From NCBI GenBank assembly GCA_026168455.1, contig CM047431.1, forward strand, positions 17,831,547-17,895,546: DNA of 64,000 bases, read 5' to 3'. Positions 32,534-44,759 of this stretch are shown piece by piece. The first letter of the stretch is position 1. The number at the start of each line of letters is the position of its first letter. Source of the stretch: Theocolax elegans. Taxonomy: Eukaryota; Arthropoda; Insecta; Hymenoptera; Cerocephalidae. The notes under the pieces are model-generated. The model did not search any database and had not been told where the DNA came from. It worked only from the letters and a program-made list of their open reading frames with translations. The position numbers were made by a program, and so were the translations under genes.

Positions 32534-32617
32534 ATTGTGACGTTGTCACAATTAAAATAAAGAAAAATGTGTCGTGTATGTATGTGTATACGCTACAGCG
32601 TATACACATACATGCAC
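32534..32617. repeat. Two adjacent short hairpins
   Basis: ATTGTGAC-GTT-GTCACAAT lies at about 32534-32552. A 21-bp stem with a single mismatch and a 2-nt loop lies at 32574-32617 (GTGTATACGCT paired with AGCGTATACAC at its centre). The second is a near-perfect palindrome with a TATGTGTATA core. Confidence 0.85.
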
Positions 32618-33000
32618 GGTTACAGTTAATATAAGTATAAATCTAATCACGCGAAACGTAAAGAAAATCGGTAGTTTTTTTTATGGACGACGAGGGCATA
32701 ATTAGTTTAAAGAAAATGTATTATTTTCAGGCACACACATATTTGGTCACGTTCGCACACACAAATAAAATATTTATGGTTACAGCAAAAGCTGGTAGCA
32801 CACGTGTGCGCGTACGGTTTAATTATCATGCACGCGCATCTTCGACAACCGGGATAGAATCACACATATATCTATATTAATGTATACCCGAACGCGAGAA
32901 ATAACTTAACCGCGGTGACGACGTACACCGGGTATTGTTGACATGAGGGGCGGGGGGGGGGGGAGCGAGGTAACGTACGCGATCGCTCTCTTCCGAATAA
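32618..33000. other. Unassigned, with a poly-G run
   Basis: A 12-nt G run lies at about 32952-32963. I see no gene. A 65-codon plus frame at 32683-32880 has no recognisable features. Confidence 0.4.
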
Positions 33001-34890
33001 TGATCACTGGCGAAAATAATCGTATGATTAATCACGCGAATTATCGAGTGATTTATCAAGTGATTTATCGGGTGATTTATTGAGTGATATATCACTTGAC
33101 GATGTGGCGCTATTTATCACTTGATAAATCACTTGATATATCACTAAACCAAAATATTTAAGAAATGTGCAAATGACTATTTCTAGATTCAAAATTCGAT
33201 AATAAATAGTTCAAAAATTATGTCAAAAAAACATAAAATAAATAAAAAAAAGTATTACACATTTTTCTATTTATGTTAGTTATTCACCCACCCACTTATT
33301 AACCGCGGTCAATGCGGTCTTAACTTTCATGATCAATCATTTCTCAATCTATTCTCAATGCTACATTCACAAACAGTTACAAAGATAATAAAAACATATT
33401 TGTAGACATTTCAAAAAGCCCAGTTAGAATTTATTTTAATGGTATTAATTTTAATGGAATAAACATATTTTTAAAAATATGGACAATTTCATACAAGTTA
33501 AAATTTTAATGTACATATCGGTACCATATTAGAAGAACAATATATATTTAGTAATATATTGCATCAATTCCATATTAATTTAACTAGACTTTTTGAAACG
33601 TCTGCAAATATGTTTCCATTATCTTATTGTAACTGTTTGTGAATGTAGCAGATAGAAGATAGTAAATAATGCAATAGAAAATACTAAAATCATTATGGAA
33701 GTAATAACTAACAATTAAGTAATAATTAATTAAGTAATATTAACATTTCAAGTACATATTTTTCATTAGTCCAATTATTAAATATCAAAAAGACCTACAA
33801 AGGTGTAAAAATTCGCAAGTATGATGTAATTTCAATTACACATTAACAATTCTTATCTTATTTTATAAAAACTTACTGCAACAGAAAATACTAAAATCAA
33901 AATGGAATCATCAAGTTTTCTGCTGAAAAATTTAGTACATTTACTCAAAAACTATACTACACCAAATTTATTTCATAATTATTAGCCCTGGCTTATCTTA
34001 CATCAATAAATAAACAATATAATATTAATAATAATATTAATTTGTTCATATTAATTTCTTCACATGTATTAAAACGTAAATATCTCTTTTTTTATTGGTG
34101 TAAAATTATTTTTTGTATTTTTTTTAAACCAATAAAATAGAGATATTTACGTTTTAATAAATTATGGAGAAATTAATATCGTACAAATTAATGAATATTA
34201 CTTCCATACTGATTTTAGTATTTTCTATTGCATTATTTACTATCTTCTATCTGCTTCATTCACAAACAGTTACAATAAGATAATGACAACATATTTGTAG
34301 ACGTTTCAAAAAGTCTAGTTAAATTAATATGAAATTGCTGCAATATATTACAAAATATATATTGTTCTTCTAATATGGTACCGATATGTACATTAAAATT
34401 TTAACTTGTATGAATTTGTTCATATTTTTAAAAATATGTTTATTCCATTAAAATTAATACCATTAAAATAAATTCTAACTGGGCTTTTTGAAATGTCTAC
34501 AAATATGTTTTTATTATCTTTGTAACTGTTTGTGAATGTAGCATTGAGAATAGACTGAGAAATGATTGATCATGAAAGTTAAGCAGCATTGACCGCGGTT
34601 AATAAGTGGGTGGGTGAATAACTAACATAAACAGAAAAACGTGTAATACTTTTTTTTTATTTATTTTATGTTTTTTGACATAATTTTTGAACTATTTATT
34701 ATCGAATTTTGAATCTAGAAATAGTCATTTGCACATTTCTTAAATATTTTGGTTTAGTGATATATCAAGTGATTTATCAAGTAACAAATCGTCTAGTGAT
34801 ATATCACTCAATAAATCACCCGATAAATCACTTGATAAATCACTCGATAATTCGCGTGATTAATCATACGATTATTTTCGCCAAGGATTA
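33001..34890. repeat. 1.9 kb nested palindrome (foldback-type element)
   Basis: The left arm (about 33001-33706) is the inverse of the right arm (about 34196-34890), spaced by about 490 bp. The arm ends carry four 12-bp repeats of GTGATTTATCAA type (33040-33100 and mirrored at 34790-34850). Each arm contains its own inner inverted repeat, seen at 33359-33418 and 33591-33650 (GCTACATTCACAAACAGTTA and its inverse). The spacer has another hairpin, AAAACGTAAATATCTC at 34070 with its inverse at 34145. No target duplication is evident. Long arms with terminal short repeats resemble foldback elements. Confidence 0.85.
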
Positions 34891-37037
34891 CGCGCAACAT
34901 GCTCGCGCCGCTATCAGAATGGGGAGCATGATAAAGCCAAGAGAGAGTATTGCGGTTCATCATTGGATTTTTTCGAGTATTTAAATGAGTGTTTAAATGT
35001 TGCATGAGATATATGTTAATTATATATATTATTGATGAAATCTATTATTTATTATGTATTTTTGGTGTTATTTTGGTGACATTTTGGTGTTATAAATTTG
35101 GTGCTTTTCGAGTATGTTGAAAGTAAAATATTTCGTGTCCGGCAATTTGATTTCGAGTGTTGCGCCGTATAAGTGATTTTCCATGAGGACAATTATCCTC
35201 GCGCAGGTTCGCGCATCCTGGAATAAAACCAATCAAATTGTCGAGAGAATTTTCCATGAATGATATCGAGTTTTAGCCAAAGTATCCAATGATCGATAAT
35301 CAGGCGATCTCTGAAAAGTTCGTTACGAGGCGCGGATCCCTTGTTACTCTAGCATTCGAGGAGGAAAGACATTTGTTTTTGGAGATAGAGAGATATTGTT
35401 GAGAGGAAAGAGATTAAAAAGAGAAGTCTCCATTTTGAGATTACGAGATATTTAATTTGAATCAATCATTGTGAGTCCGAGACGAGAGGATAATTAAATA
35501 ATCATTGTTACTGTGGATTGGAATATATTAATTAATATTGCATGTGGATTCAAGGTGAAATGTTAGTGAGATCTTTCTATATTTAATTTACTTTGGCAGC
35601 ATCGAGACCTCATGGATAGCTGAAGTAATTAAACTTTGTGGAATTTTCGAGTTGTTATTTTATTTACAGGTGTAGTTTTGTTGAATTGAGTAAGGTAGCG
35701 GATCCGATAGTTTGGAGTATCGGCAACAGATTATATCTTTTCAGCTCGAGTTCAGTAAAATAAAATTATTATTAAAATCGAGTTAGCGTCCGATTTTTGG
35801 CGCATATTTATCCCATATAGGTGTGTGAGTGAGTTTGTGTGTGTGATCGCGTCGCGTATTTCTTTTCTTTTCTTTATCAATTATTTGTTAATTAAAGTAA
35901 ATTGTTTAACATAAGTCGAATTACGTTTCGTGTTTTAGATTGACGAACAACCGGCGTGCGGTATCAATAATCATTGGAGTGTAAATTTATTTGATTGAAT
36001 AAATTAGTTGTTTAATTATATATAAAATTGTTAATTTATTAGTAGATTGCTCCTCGTGTTGTCTGTGTTGGTTGTGTCGTCGAGGAAAATTATAAAATTA
36101 TCATTTGCTGGTTCGACGTGGGTTTCGCCATTTTATTTGACCCCCCTTTACAGAGTGCGGTAGTCTCAAGTCGAGGTGAGGCTTTTAATTATAATAAAAT
36201 CGAGGTGAAGTAGGGAATAATTAAAAGTATTTGCGTGAGGTTAGGTTTTATAGGTTTGGTTATTTTCAAGTAAAATCTACCTTACAATATTTTCGGCAGA
36301 TTAGGTAGTAAAATCAAGTTCCCTCTCAAAAAATCAAATACAAGAATTTATCGCTTTATTTATAATGTTTATTTTTACTTAATAAGTAGAGGTCTACAGA
36401 TAGAAAATTAATTTAAATAAAATAAATTGCTATTGTAGAGATATACAGCGTAATAAGAATAAAACTTATCATATCTTTATTTATTTACTAAATTTAAGTA
36501 AAATAATAATTTCCTTTCTTTTGTCCTGTTACAGAATACTGAATTTTTTTTAACTTTTTTTTCTCATCTTCAAGAACTTCACAGAAGAAATTATAGAATC
36601 TCCAACGGATTTTCTTTTTTTTCATTATTTTATTCTTTATTTTATTTTTGAAATTGAGAAAACGATACTTTATAATTGTTAACTTTTTTCCCTTGATAAA
36701 AATAGAGGAAAAAGAAGCTCCCCGAGACAAAATTAGTAGAAATTCTCCCTTGAAAAGAAAACTGATAGAAAATCTCTTCTTTTCAGGAAAATTAGTAGTA
36801 AAATTCTATTACAGATATTGGTGGTAAACTTTTTATATTTAAGAAGCAATAGTTAAAGAATTAGTTACATAAATCATATCGTCGTATCTCCCAATCGCAG
36901 TTTTAGAATACTAATAACGTGCACCCTCGCTTATTTCGATGTTTTTTTATATAAAACTAGATAAGAGTTTGAAGAATCATTTTCAGTTTGTGTAATCAAT
37001 TCGGGACACCTGTAATCGTAGAATAAAAACACCAGAT
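34891..37037. other. Non-coding stretch between palindrome and gag
   Basis: About 2.1 kb without credible frames. It has LTR- or leader-like features (TTTGGCGCATATTTATCCC near 35795, TTTCGCCATTTTATTTGACC near 36124) but no verifiable LTR pair. It probably belongs to the 5' leader of the Gypsy element or to further decayed LTRs. Confidence 0.4.
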
Positions 37038-39997
37038 ATGACAGCTTATAGTAGAAAAGTTAATGTATGGTTAAGAGAAATATTAGAAGACCCGGAAGCC
37101 CTAGAAGCATTCGAACGAATAGGTAGAAACGACCCACATACTTTAATAGTTCAACTTGACTCACTTGGTCTACGAACTAGAGGAAGGAAAAGAACACTAG
37201 TCAGTCGTTTATTCCGAGCAGGACTGAGACAGACGGACGCAACAGTCTCATAGGATCCATAAATAGAAGAACGAGGGCTAGAGGCCCCAGTAACAACATT
37301 AGGATTTGAATCGGATGGATCAGAGGAACTCTTGGCATTATAATTAGAAGAAAGAAAAAGGAAGGAAAATATTGAGAAAGAAACTGGAAACTCAGACACA
37401 GTTAATAACTTAGACAATGAACCATCAACAAGTGGAACATTGAAACACCAAAATTGGGACCTAATGATAATTCCAGTCACGATGCAAGAAATCATTGCAA
37501 CTTCCACAACAACTCGCACCACACCAACCGTATCAATGGCCTCAACAATTGTGGGGAATACAACACTCCGAATGGTAGCAGTACAGAGAGGCATGATACA
37601 ATCTACATCAGCGTCACAACGAATATTATTGTCAAGTTCAAACCAACGACTGGTGGTCCCAGATGAAATTCAACGGTTGATAAACGAAAGTTTAAGACAA
37701 AATAATGTAGAACAACATAGTATACAAAGAGTAAGCCCAGACTCCTCTCAAATCATAGACGAGAAGAAGAACACAGAAGTACTCAAACCACACCATATGC
37801 ACTATTACATGAAAGAACTCATAGCTTATACCCAGAAATAGAAATAATCACACGAGACAACGCAGAATCGTCTTCTGTTAACTCGAATAGTGAATTAGAA
37901 TTGGAAATTAATAGAGAACTTGAATATAACAGGAGCAATGGAAACAATGGCGAAAATAGGGAAAACTGCTTTACTAATATAAACTATGGGAACAATTCTC
38001 ACGTGTCTAATACGAGAAATGAGAATGATAGGAACCTAGACTGTATTGACAGAGGAGAAAGAACACAAAAAACGATTACACGTAACAAGAGACTAGTAGA
38101 ACCGATCCCATCCGCCGGAAAGAGACTGCACCAATTTCTAGACATATTGGAGGACATGATAAAAGTGAGCCATAAAACTAGCACATCGTCACAACAGGAA
38201 CGTTCACAACAGGTTCAGAGAGTAGATAACTCCATCCCCAATACTGCAAATGAAGCCGAACTAGCACCTACAGGTAGAATATTAGATAAAAATGAAGAAA
38301 GTGATACATACTTAGGTAGAATCTAAAGCGAGAAGCACAAGAAAAAAAAGGAAAAGAAAAGAATCAAAAATAAGAATTATGAGAAGACGAAAGAAAAGAA
38401 TAAGAAAAGAAAAGACAAAAAGAAAAATAGGAGAGACGACAGTAGCGAAGAATCATCAGACGATAATAATGATAGCGAAAGTGAAGACGATAGCGACAAC
38501 CGAAGTGAAGACTATACAGACAGTACAAACGACACAGATTCTAACAGGGATTGCCGAAAGACACGTCATAACAAATAAAAAAGATTCAATTTAGTCGAGA
38601 ACGAGAAAACGAGTAAATATTACAGTTATTTAAATCCTGGAACTTGTCATTTTCAGGAGAAGAAAAAGATAACCCAAATGAGTTCTTCACTAGGTTATCC
38701 AACTTTAGAAAGCACATATTAACCTTTAGAGGGCTGGAAAACGCCTAGAGGCGTAAACATTTTTTTTCATAAGTACTCAATTTTTTTTTCAACATTTGGC
38801 CTTACCGTGCCGGACCGGAATACGCCTCTAGGCATAAGGGGTCTGACTCACCAACATCGCAACTTAGTTTGGCTTTAACTCAGGGACCTTAGACCACATT
38901 CCTATAGAAAAATGCGATTTTCAAATTTTTCAAAACCCTCGCTCTCTAGAGGTTAATGTCAGATAGCCAATTCATTAGAGGCCTCCCATGCTTTTTCACC
39001 AAACGCGCTAGTAGATGGTACGACAACATACAAGATGAATTGAAACATAAAAAATAGGAAGACATTTTAAAAGCATTTAAAGCCCAATTCACGAAGAAAC
39101 TGTCTGAAAGCGACGTATGGGATGAAGCATGGAAAAGAACTCAAGGAAAGAACGAAAGCATTACAAATTACGTTGGATGCATCAAACATATATTATCTTA
39201 CTTGAAAAAGGCATCTTCGATGAAAAGACAAATTGACGTGGCCTGGAGGAATCTACGTCAATACACGCAACCATCGAACTACCAGTTGGACAACAAAACA
39301 CAACGGTAGTAGCAGTTTCGACACCCCCACAAGCCACAAATTTCGTACAGACTTCAAACACTGGACAACCACCCCAAAACTGGACTAGGTGGTCCAATAA
39401 GGAACAAGACAAAATTTTGTAAATGGCAGTAATTACAATAACAGGAATAATCCAAAAATTGGCAGTTACTATAATAATGTAGGTAATCCTAATGGTAGTA
39501 GTAATTTTACAAATAGTAGAAACCCAAGGTACAATAATGGTGAGACGAACGTATACAGAAATAACGACAATCAAAATAAGAATTACAACCAAAATGGAAT
39601 ATGGAGAAATAGCAACCAACTAGCTGCGCCACAGAACTTAGGGGCAAGACCAAGAGTAACGACTCATGCAACACAAGGAAACTATACACTACAAGATACC
39701 TTTGTCGTCGCTTGCTTCCACTGCAATCAAGTGGGTCATCGGGCATCGGAATGTCCAATAACCGTATATTTCCTATGTAAACAATCAGGACACAGAGCAA
39801 ATTTGTGTCCAAACCGTATGAATCAACAAATCTTTGCATGCCAAGTTTGTGGACAACCGAGTTATACCTTTTCTAACTGTCCCAATTGCGCCCAATTAAG
39901 AAACAATTGGGGAAACGCCAATGGTGGGGTACAACAGGGACCTACCATCTCACAGCAGCTTCCCCAAGGGTCCCAACAATTCAACAAGAGTCAGTAA
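37038..39997 (+). pseudogene. Ty3/Gypsy gag, broken by stops and a MITE
   Basis: The N-terminal frame starts MTAYSRKVNVWLREILED and has a short helical DNA-binding-like (SAP-like) segment, LIVQLDSLGLRTRGRKRTL. Polar asparagine-rich linkers follow. The capsid part lies near 38650-39180; after the inserted MITE come WYDNIQDELKHK and the YVGCIKHILSYLKK block. The nucleocapsid part, at about 39712-39900, has CFHCNQVGHRASEC, a perfect C-x2-C-x4-H-x4-C knuckle, then CKQSGHRANLC, which has lost its first cysteine, and CQVCGQPSYTFSNC, where the histidine is lost. Multiple stops and frameshifts show long decay. The protein would form the element's virus-like particle. Start choice: first methionine of the open frame. 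Confidence 0.7.
38723..38952. mobile_element. 230-bp TTAA-target MITE (piggyBac-like ends) in gag
   Basis: The ends are CCTTTAGAGGGC and, inverted, CCTCTAGAGAGC, and TTAA flanks both sides (38719-38722, 38953-38956). Inside are palindromic CGCCTAGAGGCG-like motifs. It encodes nothing and interrupts the capsid part of gag. CC-starting ends beside TTAA suggest mobilisation by a piggyBac transposase. Confidence 0.8.
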
Positions 39998-40430
39998 AAG
40001 AAAATAAGAAACAATACGAGAAATCATTCTTCGAAGAATTACAGTAAAGAATAAAACACAAACCACAAAAAGAGGAAATTAACTGGACAGACAGGATGAA
40101 TCAAGTAATAAGAAAAACAATGGAAGAACAAATGAACCTACCAAAATCATCAAAAGAAGATAGTACGGAAATAAACAAATTCGATGTCAGAATTGAAAAA
40201 GGGAAACATTACCGGGTGTAATAATAGTATCACCCTGAAATCGTTTACCCCAGATAAAGAAGTAATAGAAATCTTCGAAGAAGAACAAAAAGCCGATTAC
40301 CAAACCAATACTACTCTCAGCAATAGAGGATCTACATAAACAGATATATGATAACGAGGATACCCAAGAACCTTATACTATAGATAAGGCCGGTATATTA
40401 CAGAAGAATACTGCAGACTCTATAGATATA

Positions 40431-41326
40431 TTGACAAAACGGGATACCCCAAAACAATCTGTCAATACATCCCAAAACGCTAGGAGAGAGATTGAGTTAG
40501 ACTGGACAGAATGGCGAGAAATCGAAGACAAGAGTAGAATCGATGATAAAAATAATGGTAGTAAAAATATTAGAAATAATGATGATAAGAATAGTGAAAA
40601 TAGCACGGATGAAAATGGTAGAGATAATAATAACGTAAAAATAAATGAAAAGAATAGTAGAAATCATTACTGTGAAGAGATCTTAATAAATGGTAGAAAT
40701 AAAAATACAGAATTAATAGTAGAAAAAGATAGAACAGACAATGACGAAAAACATAGACGCAATGGTAATAAAATAGGTAACAATGAAAACAAGGTAAACG
40801 TTAACCTTAATAAAACTAGGAAAAATATTGTAAAAGAAGAAATCGAAGTAACTGAAAAAGAAAAAAATGTAGAGGAGGCCAGTCTGGAAAATAGAGGTTT
40901 CGTTCGATTAAATATTGCAGGACATACGTTTAGAGGATTACTTGACTCAGGAGCCATGATTTCAATAGCAGGACCTAAAGTAATTGAAAAATTCAAGGAT
41001 AAGCTGTTACCTTTCAATTCCTACGTCAAAAATGCCCATGGTAGAATAAGTAAATCCCAAGGGACATTGAGGCTAAATTTGGAAGTAGACGGACATATAG
41101 ACACATTAGAACTCAAAGTTCAGCAAATATTCGAACACGATATCGTGCTGGGGAAAGACTTCTACGTAAAATGGGACGTGGACGAAAGATACAAACATGG
41201 TCTATGGCGTGTACAGGAAGGTCCCTGGCATAAAACGTATGGAGATGAAGATACAGCAGAAGATCCGGTCATTTTTGCAGAATGTAATGGCATATATGAA
41301 GTCACAAGTCCTCAACGACATAAAGT
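40431..41326 (+). pseudogene. Ty3/Gypsy pol, protease part
   Basis: After a polar N/K-rich linker the frame shows FVRLNIAGHTFRGLLDSGAM and then SIAGPKVIEKF. LLDSGA is the catalytic motif of a retroviral-type aspartic protease, and HDIVLGKDFYVKW is the flap-proximal conserved end. The protease cuts the Gag-Pol precursor. The frame continues to the point where the solo LTR entered (41327) and resumes after 42184. Coding between gag and this frame (39998-40430) is broken by stops. Confidence 0.8.
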
Positions 41327-42184
41327 TGTGACGTGGTATTCGCAAACCCGGTACACTTAATTATTTTTAATAATTAAAATTAACCGTTGGGCTGCGTTGC
41401 CCAATACCACGGACACAATTAATTTATTTGTTTATTCGAACTGCGGGCTGTCGCCAGGAACGATTCGCTGGGACGAACGGTGTGGAGGATTCGGGCGATC
41501 CTCCTTGCCTCGACTCGATATATAAATTAAATGAACGTCGGCGGGAGCGGGGAGAATAATAAATACACAACTATAATTGAAATAAAAATAAAAGAAATGT
41601 TTATTTTATTATAATTTAACAAAATGGCCATCCAGGCCGTGTGCCGCGACAATATAGAACGCGCGGGCGGAAGTCCCGAGAAACCTGTCGGATCGAGATC
41701 CTCGCCTCGATAAGGGGGCTACCGGTGGTTGAGGTGGTGAAGGCGGCCCTTGCCGTGGCGAGCAAGTCGCGATCCGCGGTATCACACGCGGACGACCCCG
41801 TCCTTGATACACACACACACAAAACTACACGGGGCACACGTGTTTATCCACCCGCGTCTCCGCACTTAGCCCTGCTCCGGAACAACCGTTTACAGAGCTT
41901 AATACAGAGATGGGTGGAATGCACTCTCGAATGCGATCGACGGATCATTACACACTGATTAGGCGATCGCCTAATTTCTCGAAAAAGGGATGGGAGTGGG
42001 GAAACTCAGACACTCTTTCGCGCTCCCATCCCTACGTATAGTCGCGCGCGTAATTGTACACTCGTAGAAAAGTAACCAAATGTCGTCGGTTGGCCTTGAC
42101 ATACGAAAGGCTCCGACGACTTACAATTCGCGAATTTAAATATTCTATTCGTCGTGAATAGATTGTGTGACGATTTCCGTCACA
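41327..42184 (+). mobile_element. Solo LTR inserted in Gypsy pol, 858 bp
   Basis: It begins TGTGACGTGGTATTCG, ends CCGTCACA, and is flanked by AAGT on both sides (41323-41326 and 42185-42188). It is the same family as the LTR at 4207-5244 but shorter, through internal length differences. It has inserted between protease and reverse transcriptase of the older Gypsy copy, so it is younger than that element. Confidence 0.93.
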
Positions 42185-42188
42185 AAGT

Positions 42189-43500
42189 AGAGAAATTAGT
42201 ATGGAAGATATTACCGACACCGTCGAAAACTCCAGGAATGACGGATATGATAGAACATCATATATCAGTGATACCTGGATCCCTACCGGTTCGCCATAAA
42301 CTACGCAGAATGTCACCAGCAATGGTTCAAAACGCTCACGAGAAGGTGGAAAGACTGTGGAACGAAGGGATAGTAGAACAATCAGCAAGTGTCTATACAA
42401 GTGTCGATGTAATGGTCAATAAATCGGAGGGAACCTACAGATTCTGCATAGACTATCGAGATTTAAACAAACAAACCATAAGAGATGCATACCCAGTACC
42501 CAACATGGACACAATTCTAGACAGGATACGACACACTCGTTTCATCTCAAAAATCGATTTGCGACAGGCTTTTTACCAAATTCCATTGGACAAATGCAGC
42601 AAACGATTTACTGCTTTCTCAGTTCCAGGTAAAGGTCTATTCCAATTCACCCGAATGCCCTTCTGACTCACGAATGCTCCAATGACGTTCCAACGCCTGA
42701 TAGATGCTCTATTCGGACCGGAATACGTACCTTACGTATTTGGCTATTTAGACGACATTATCGACGAAGTATTAAGGAAATTGGTAAGACACGGACTCAC
42801 TGTGAACCGAGAAAAATGTGAGTTTTGTTGTTCTAGCGTTACATATTTAGGTTACGTATTAGATAAAGATGGCTTGAGACAAGACCCAGACATAACGGCT
42901 CCGATACGAGACTATCCAGCCCTTAGGAACATTAAAGAATTATGTAGATTCCTTGGCATGGTAGGTTAGTATAGTCGACTACTAGATAAAGACTCAGAAA
43001 TGAAGATTCCCCTATTGAAACTCTTAAAGAAAGATCTTGCGTGGAAGTGGGAAGAAGAGCAACAAGAAGCTTTTCAAAACCCTAATACAGGCGTTCATAA
43101 AAGCACCCGTTCTAGCAGGACCAGATTTCTCAAAACCATTTTGTCTCCAAACCGACGCGAATAACTATGCAATTGGCGCAGTACTTACTCAAGATCTGAA
43201 TGACGGTGAACATCCGATAGTGTACATAAGTAGGGTATTAACGGCAGCGGAAAGGAACTATTCCGCAATCGAAAAAGAATGCCTAGCTGTCCTCTGGGCA
43301 ATAAAAAAGTTAATACCTTACTTATAAGGGTACAAATTCACAGTCATCATAGATCACAGTGCACTGCGTTGGCTGAAAAATCTCCGCGATCCAACAGGAC
43401 GATTAGCGCGATGGGCGCTAGAAATGATGCAATGGAATTTCGAAGTTATACTTAGACGGGGAGCTCTAAACTAGATAGCTCTAAACTAGATAGCTCTTTC
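42189..43500 (+). pseudogene. Ty3/Gypsy pol, reverse transcriptase and RNase H
   Basis: The RT fingers show SVDVMVNKSEGTYRFCIDYR, then DLNKQTIRDAYPVP, FISKIDLRQAFYQIPL (motif A, catalytic D) and FQFTRMPF, followed by an in-frame stop in the usual LTNAPMTFQR block. The YLDDI box with its catalytic aspartates is at about 42745, but the next part jumps to VLRKLVRHGL, missing about 15 codons. RNase H follows with FCLQTDANNYAIGAVL, RNYSAIEKECLAVLWA and VIIDHSALRWL in broken frames. The block copies element RNA and removes it. Order and motifs are clear for Ty3/Gypsy. Stops at about 42666, 42967 and 43325 kill it. Confidence 0.88.
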
Positions 43501-43559
43501 TAGATGGTAGTACAATAAAAAATAATCTGGTAGAAGCAGCAGCGTTCGAAGAAATCAAA

Positions 43560-44630
43560 GATGAATGGTATAATAGAACATTAAAAGAAGTTGAACAATT
43601 CTCGGAAAGGTATCAGAGTTGGAAAATCGCGGATAACTTACTATATAAATTCCGCAACGATCATCTCCTGGATCCAATTACTAATAGAGAAAATTGGAGA
43701 TTGGTAGTACCTGAAAACTATAAAGAAACAGTCTTAAAGGAAGCACATGACTTACCATCGGTAGGCCACACAGGTATCGAAAAAACTTATGATCGTATCG
43801 CTCGAGACTACTACTGGCAAGGCATGTGGCACGACGTAAACCAATACGTAAAACAATGTGCGATATGTCAGGCACACATAATTCCGCAAACAGGACAACA
43901 AGGACTCATGGGAGCGAGGGTGACAGACCTTGGTGCATTGTAGCAGTGAACCTATGGATTTCCCACCAAGTAAAAATCAAAATAAATACTTAATAGTCTT
44001 CCAAGACCTATTTACAAAATGGATAGAGGTAAAACCAATAGAAAATCTGTATCTAAAGCCTTGGAAGACTTAATACTATTTAGATGGGAAACCCCGGAAT
44101 ATTTACTATCAGACAACGGAAAAGAGTTTGATAATAAATTCTTAAAGTTCGTACTCGACGAATATGGCATCAAACATGTCACCACCCCGCCGTACGACCC
44201 ACAAGGTAATCCCGTGGAACGTTGCAATTGCACACTGAAACCGATGATCGCTATGTTCGTGAAAAACGATCACCGCACATGGGATGAACACATACTCTGC
44301 ATTCCTAAATTATGGATGACACCCTAATCCTGTAAAGAGTTTAAGAAGAGAAGTAGAAGAAAAGAAACCCGTATTAAAAACTGACCCGGAGATCTGGATT
44401 AATCGAGCTAAGAGATTAGATGCCCTTAGAGATTTTGTTGCAAAACACCTCGACTAAGCTCACATATTTCAAAAGAAATCTTACGATAAAAATAAACGAC
44501 ACGCGGAATTTAAAATAGGAGACTTAGTGATGAGGAAAACCCACCTGCTTTTAGATATAGATTCGAGTAGGAAAAATGCGATGGTGCACGTTCCGGATTT
44601 GAAGAAATATATTCCTCCAAGATTGCAATA
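43560..44630 (+). pseudogene. Ty3/Gypsy pol, integrase
   Basis: The zinc-binding region is VGHTGIEKTYDRIARDYYW followed by QYVKQCAICQAH (H/H and C-x2-C). The catalytic core is split by frameshifts: FQDLFTKWIEV-like residues near 44005, LLSDNGKEFDNKFLK near 44105 (second D) and NPVERCNCTLK near 44210 (the E). The last codons read MVHVPDLKKYIPPRL, a normal pol end. Integrase inserts the element DNA. Domain order PR-RT-RH-IN confirms Ty3/Gypsy rather than Copia. Confidence 0.85.
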
Positions 44631-44759
44631 ATGATTAAACACGAAAGAGTTTAAATATCACAAGATTTTTTTTCTTTATTTGGAGATTTGAAATGTTTGA
44701 TTTATATGTTCCAGAAATGTCTCAAGATCGTAGTGAGAAGAACGGCAACATGCCTCCAA

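Noticed and set aside
32534..32552. Fused remnants of TGTGACG-family LTR ends
   Set aside because: The hairpin resembles the LTR termini, but flanking 4-bp strings do not match and no LTR sequence remains.
32877..33095. Minus-strand protein with INH repeats
   Set aside because: It is the translation of 12-bp repeats at the end of the palindrome, mirrored at 34709-34984.
40667..41017. Minus-strand serine/phenylalanine-rich frame opposite the Gypsy protease
   Set aside because: It is the shadow of the plus-strand pol frame, which carries the real motifs.
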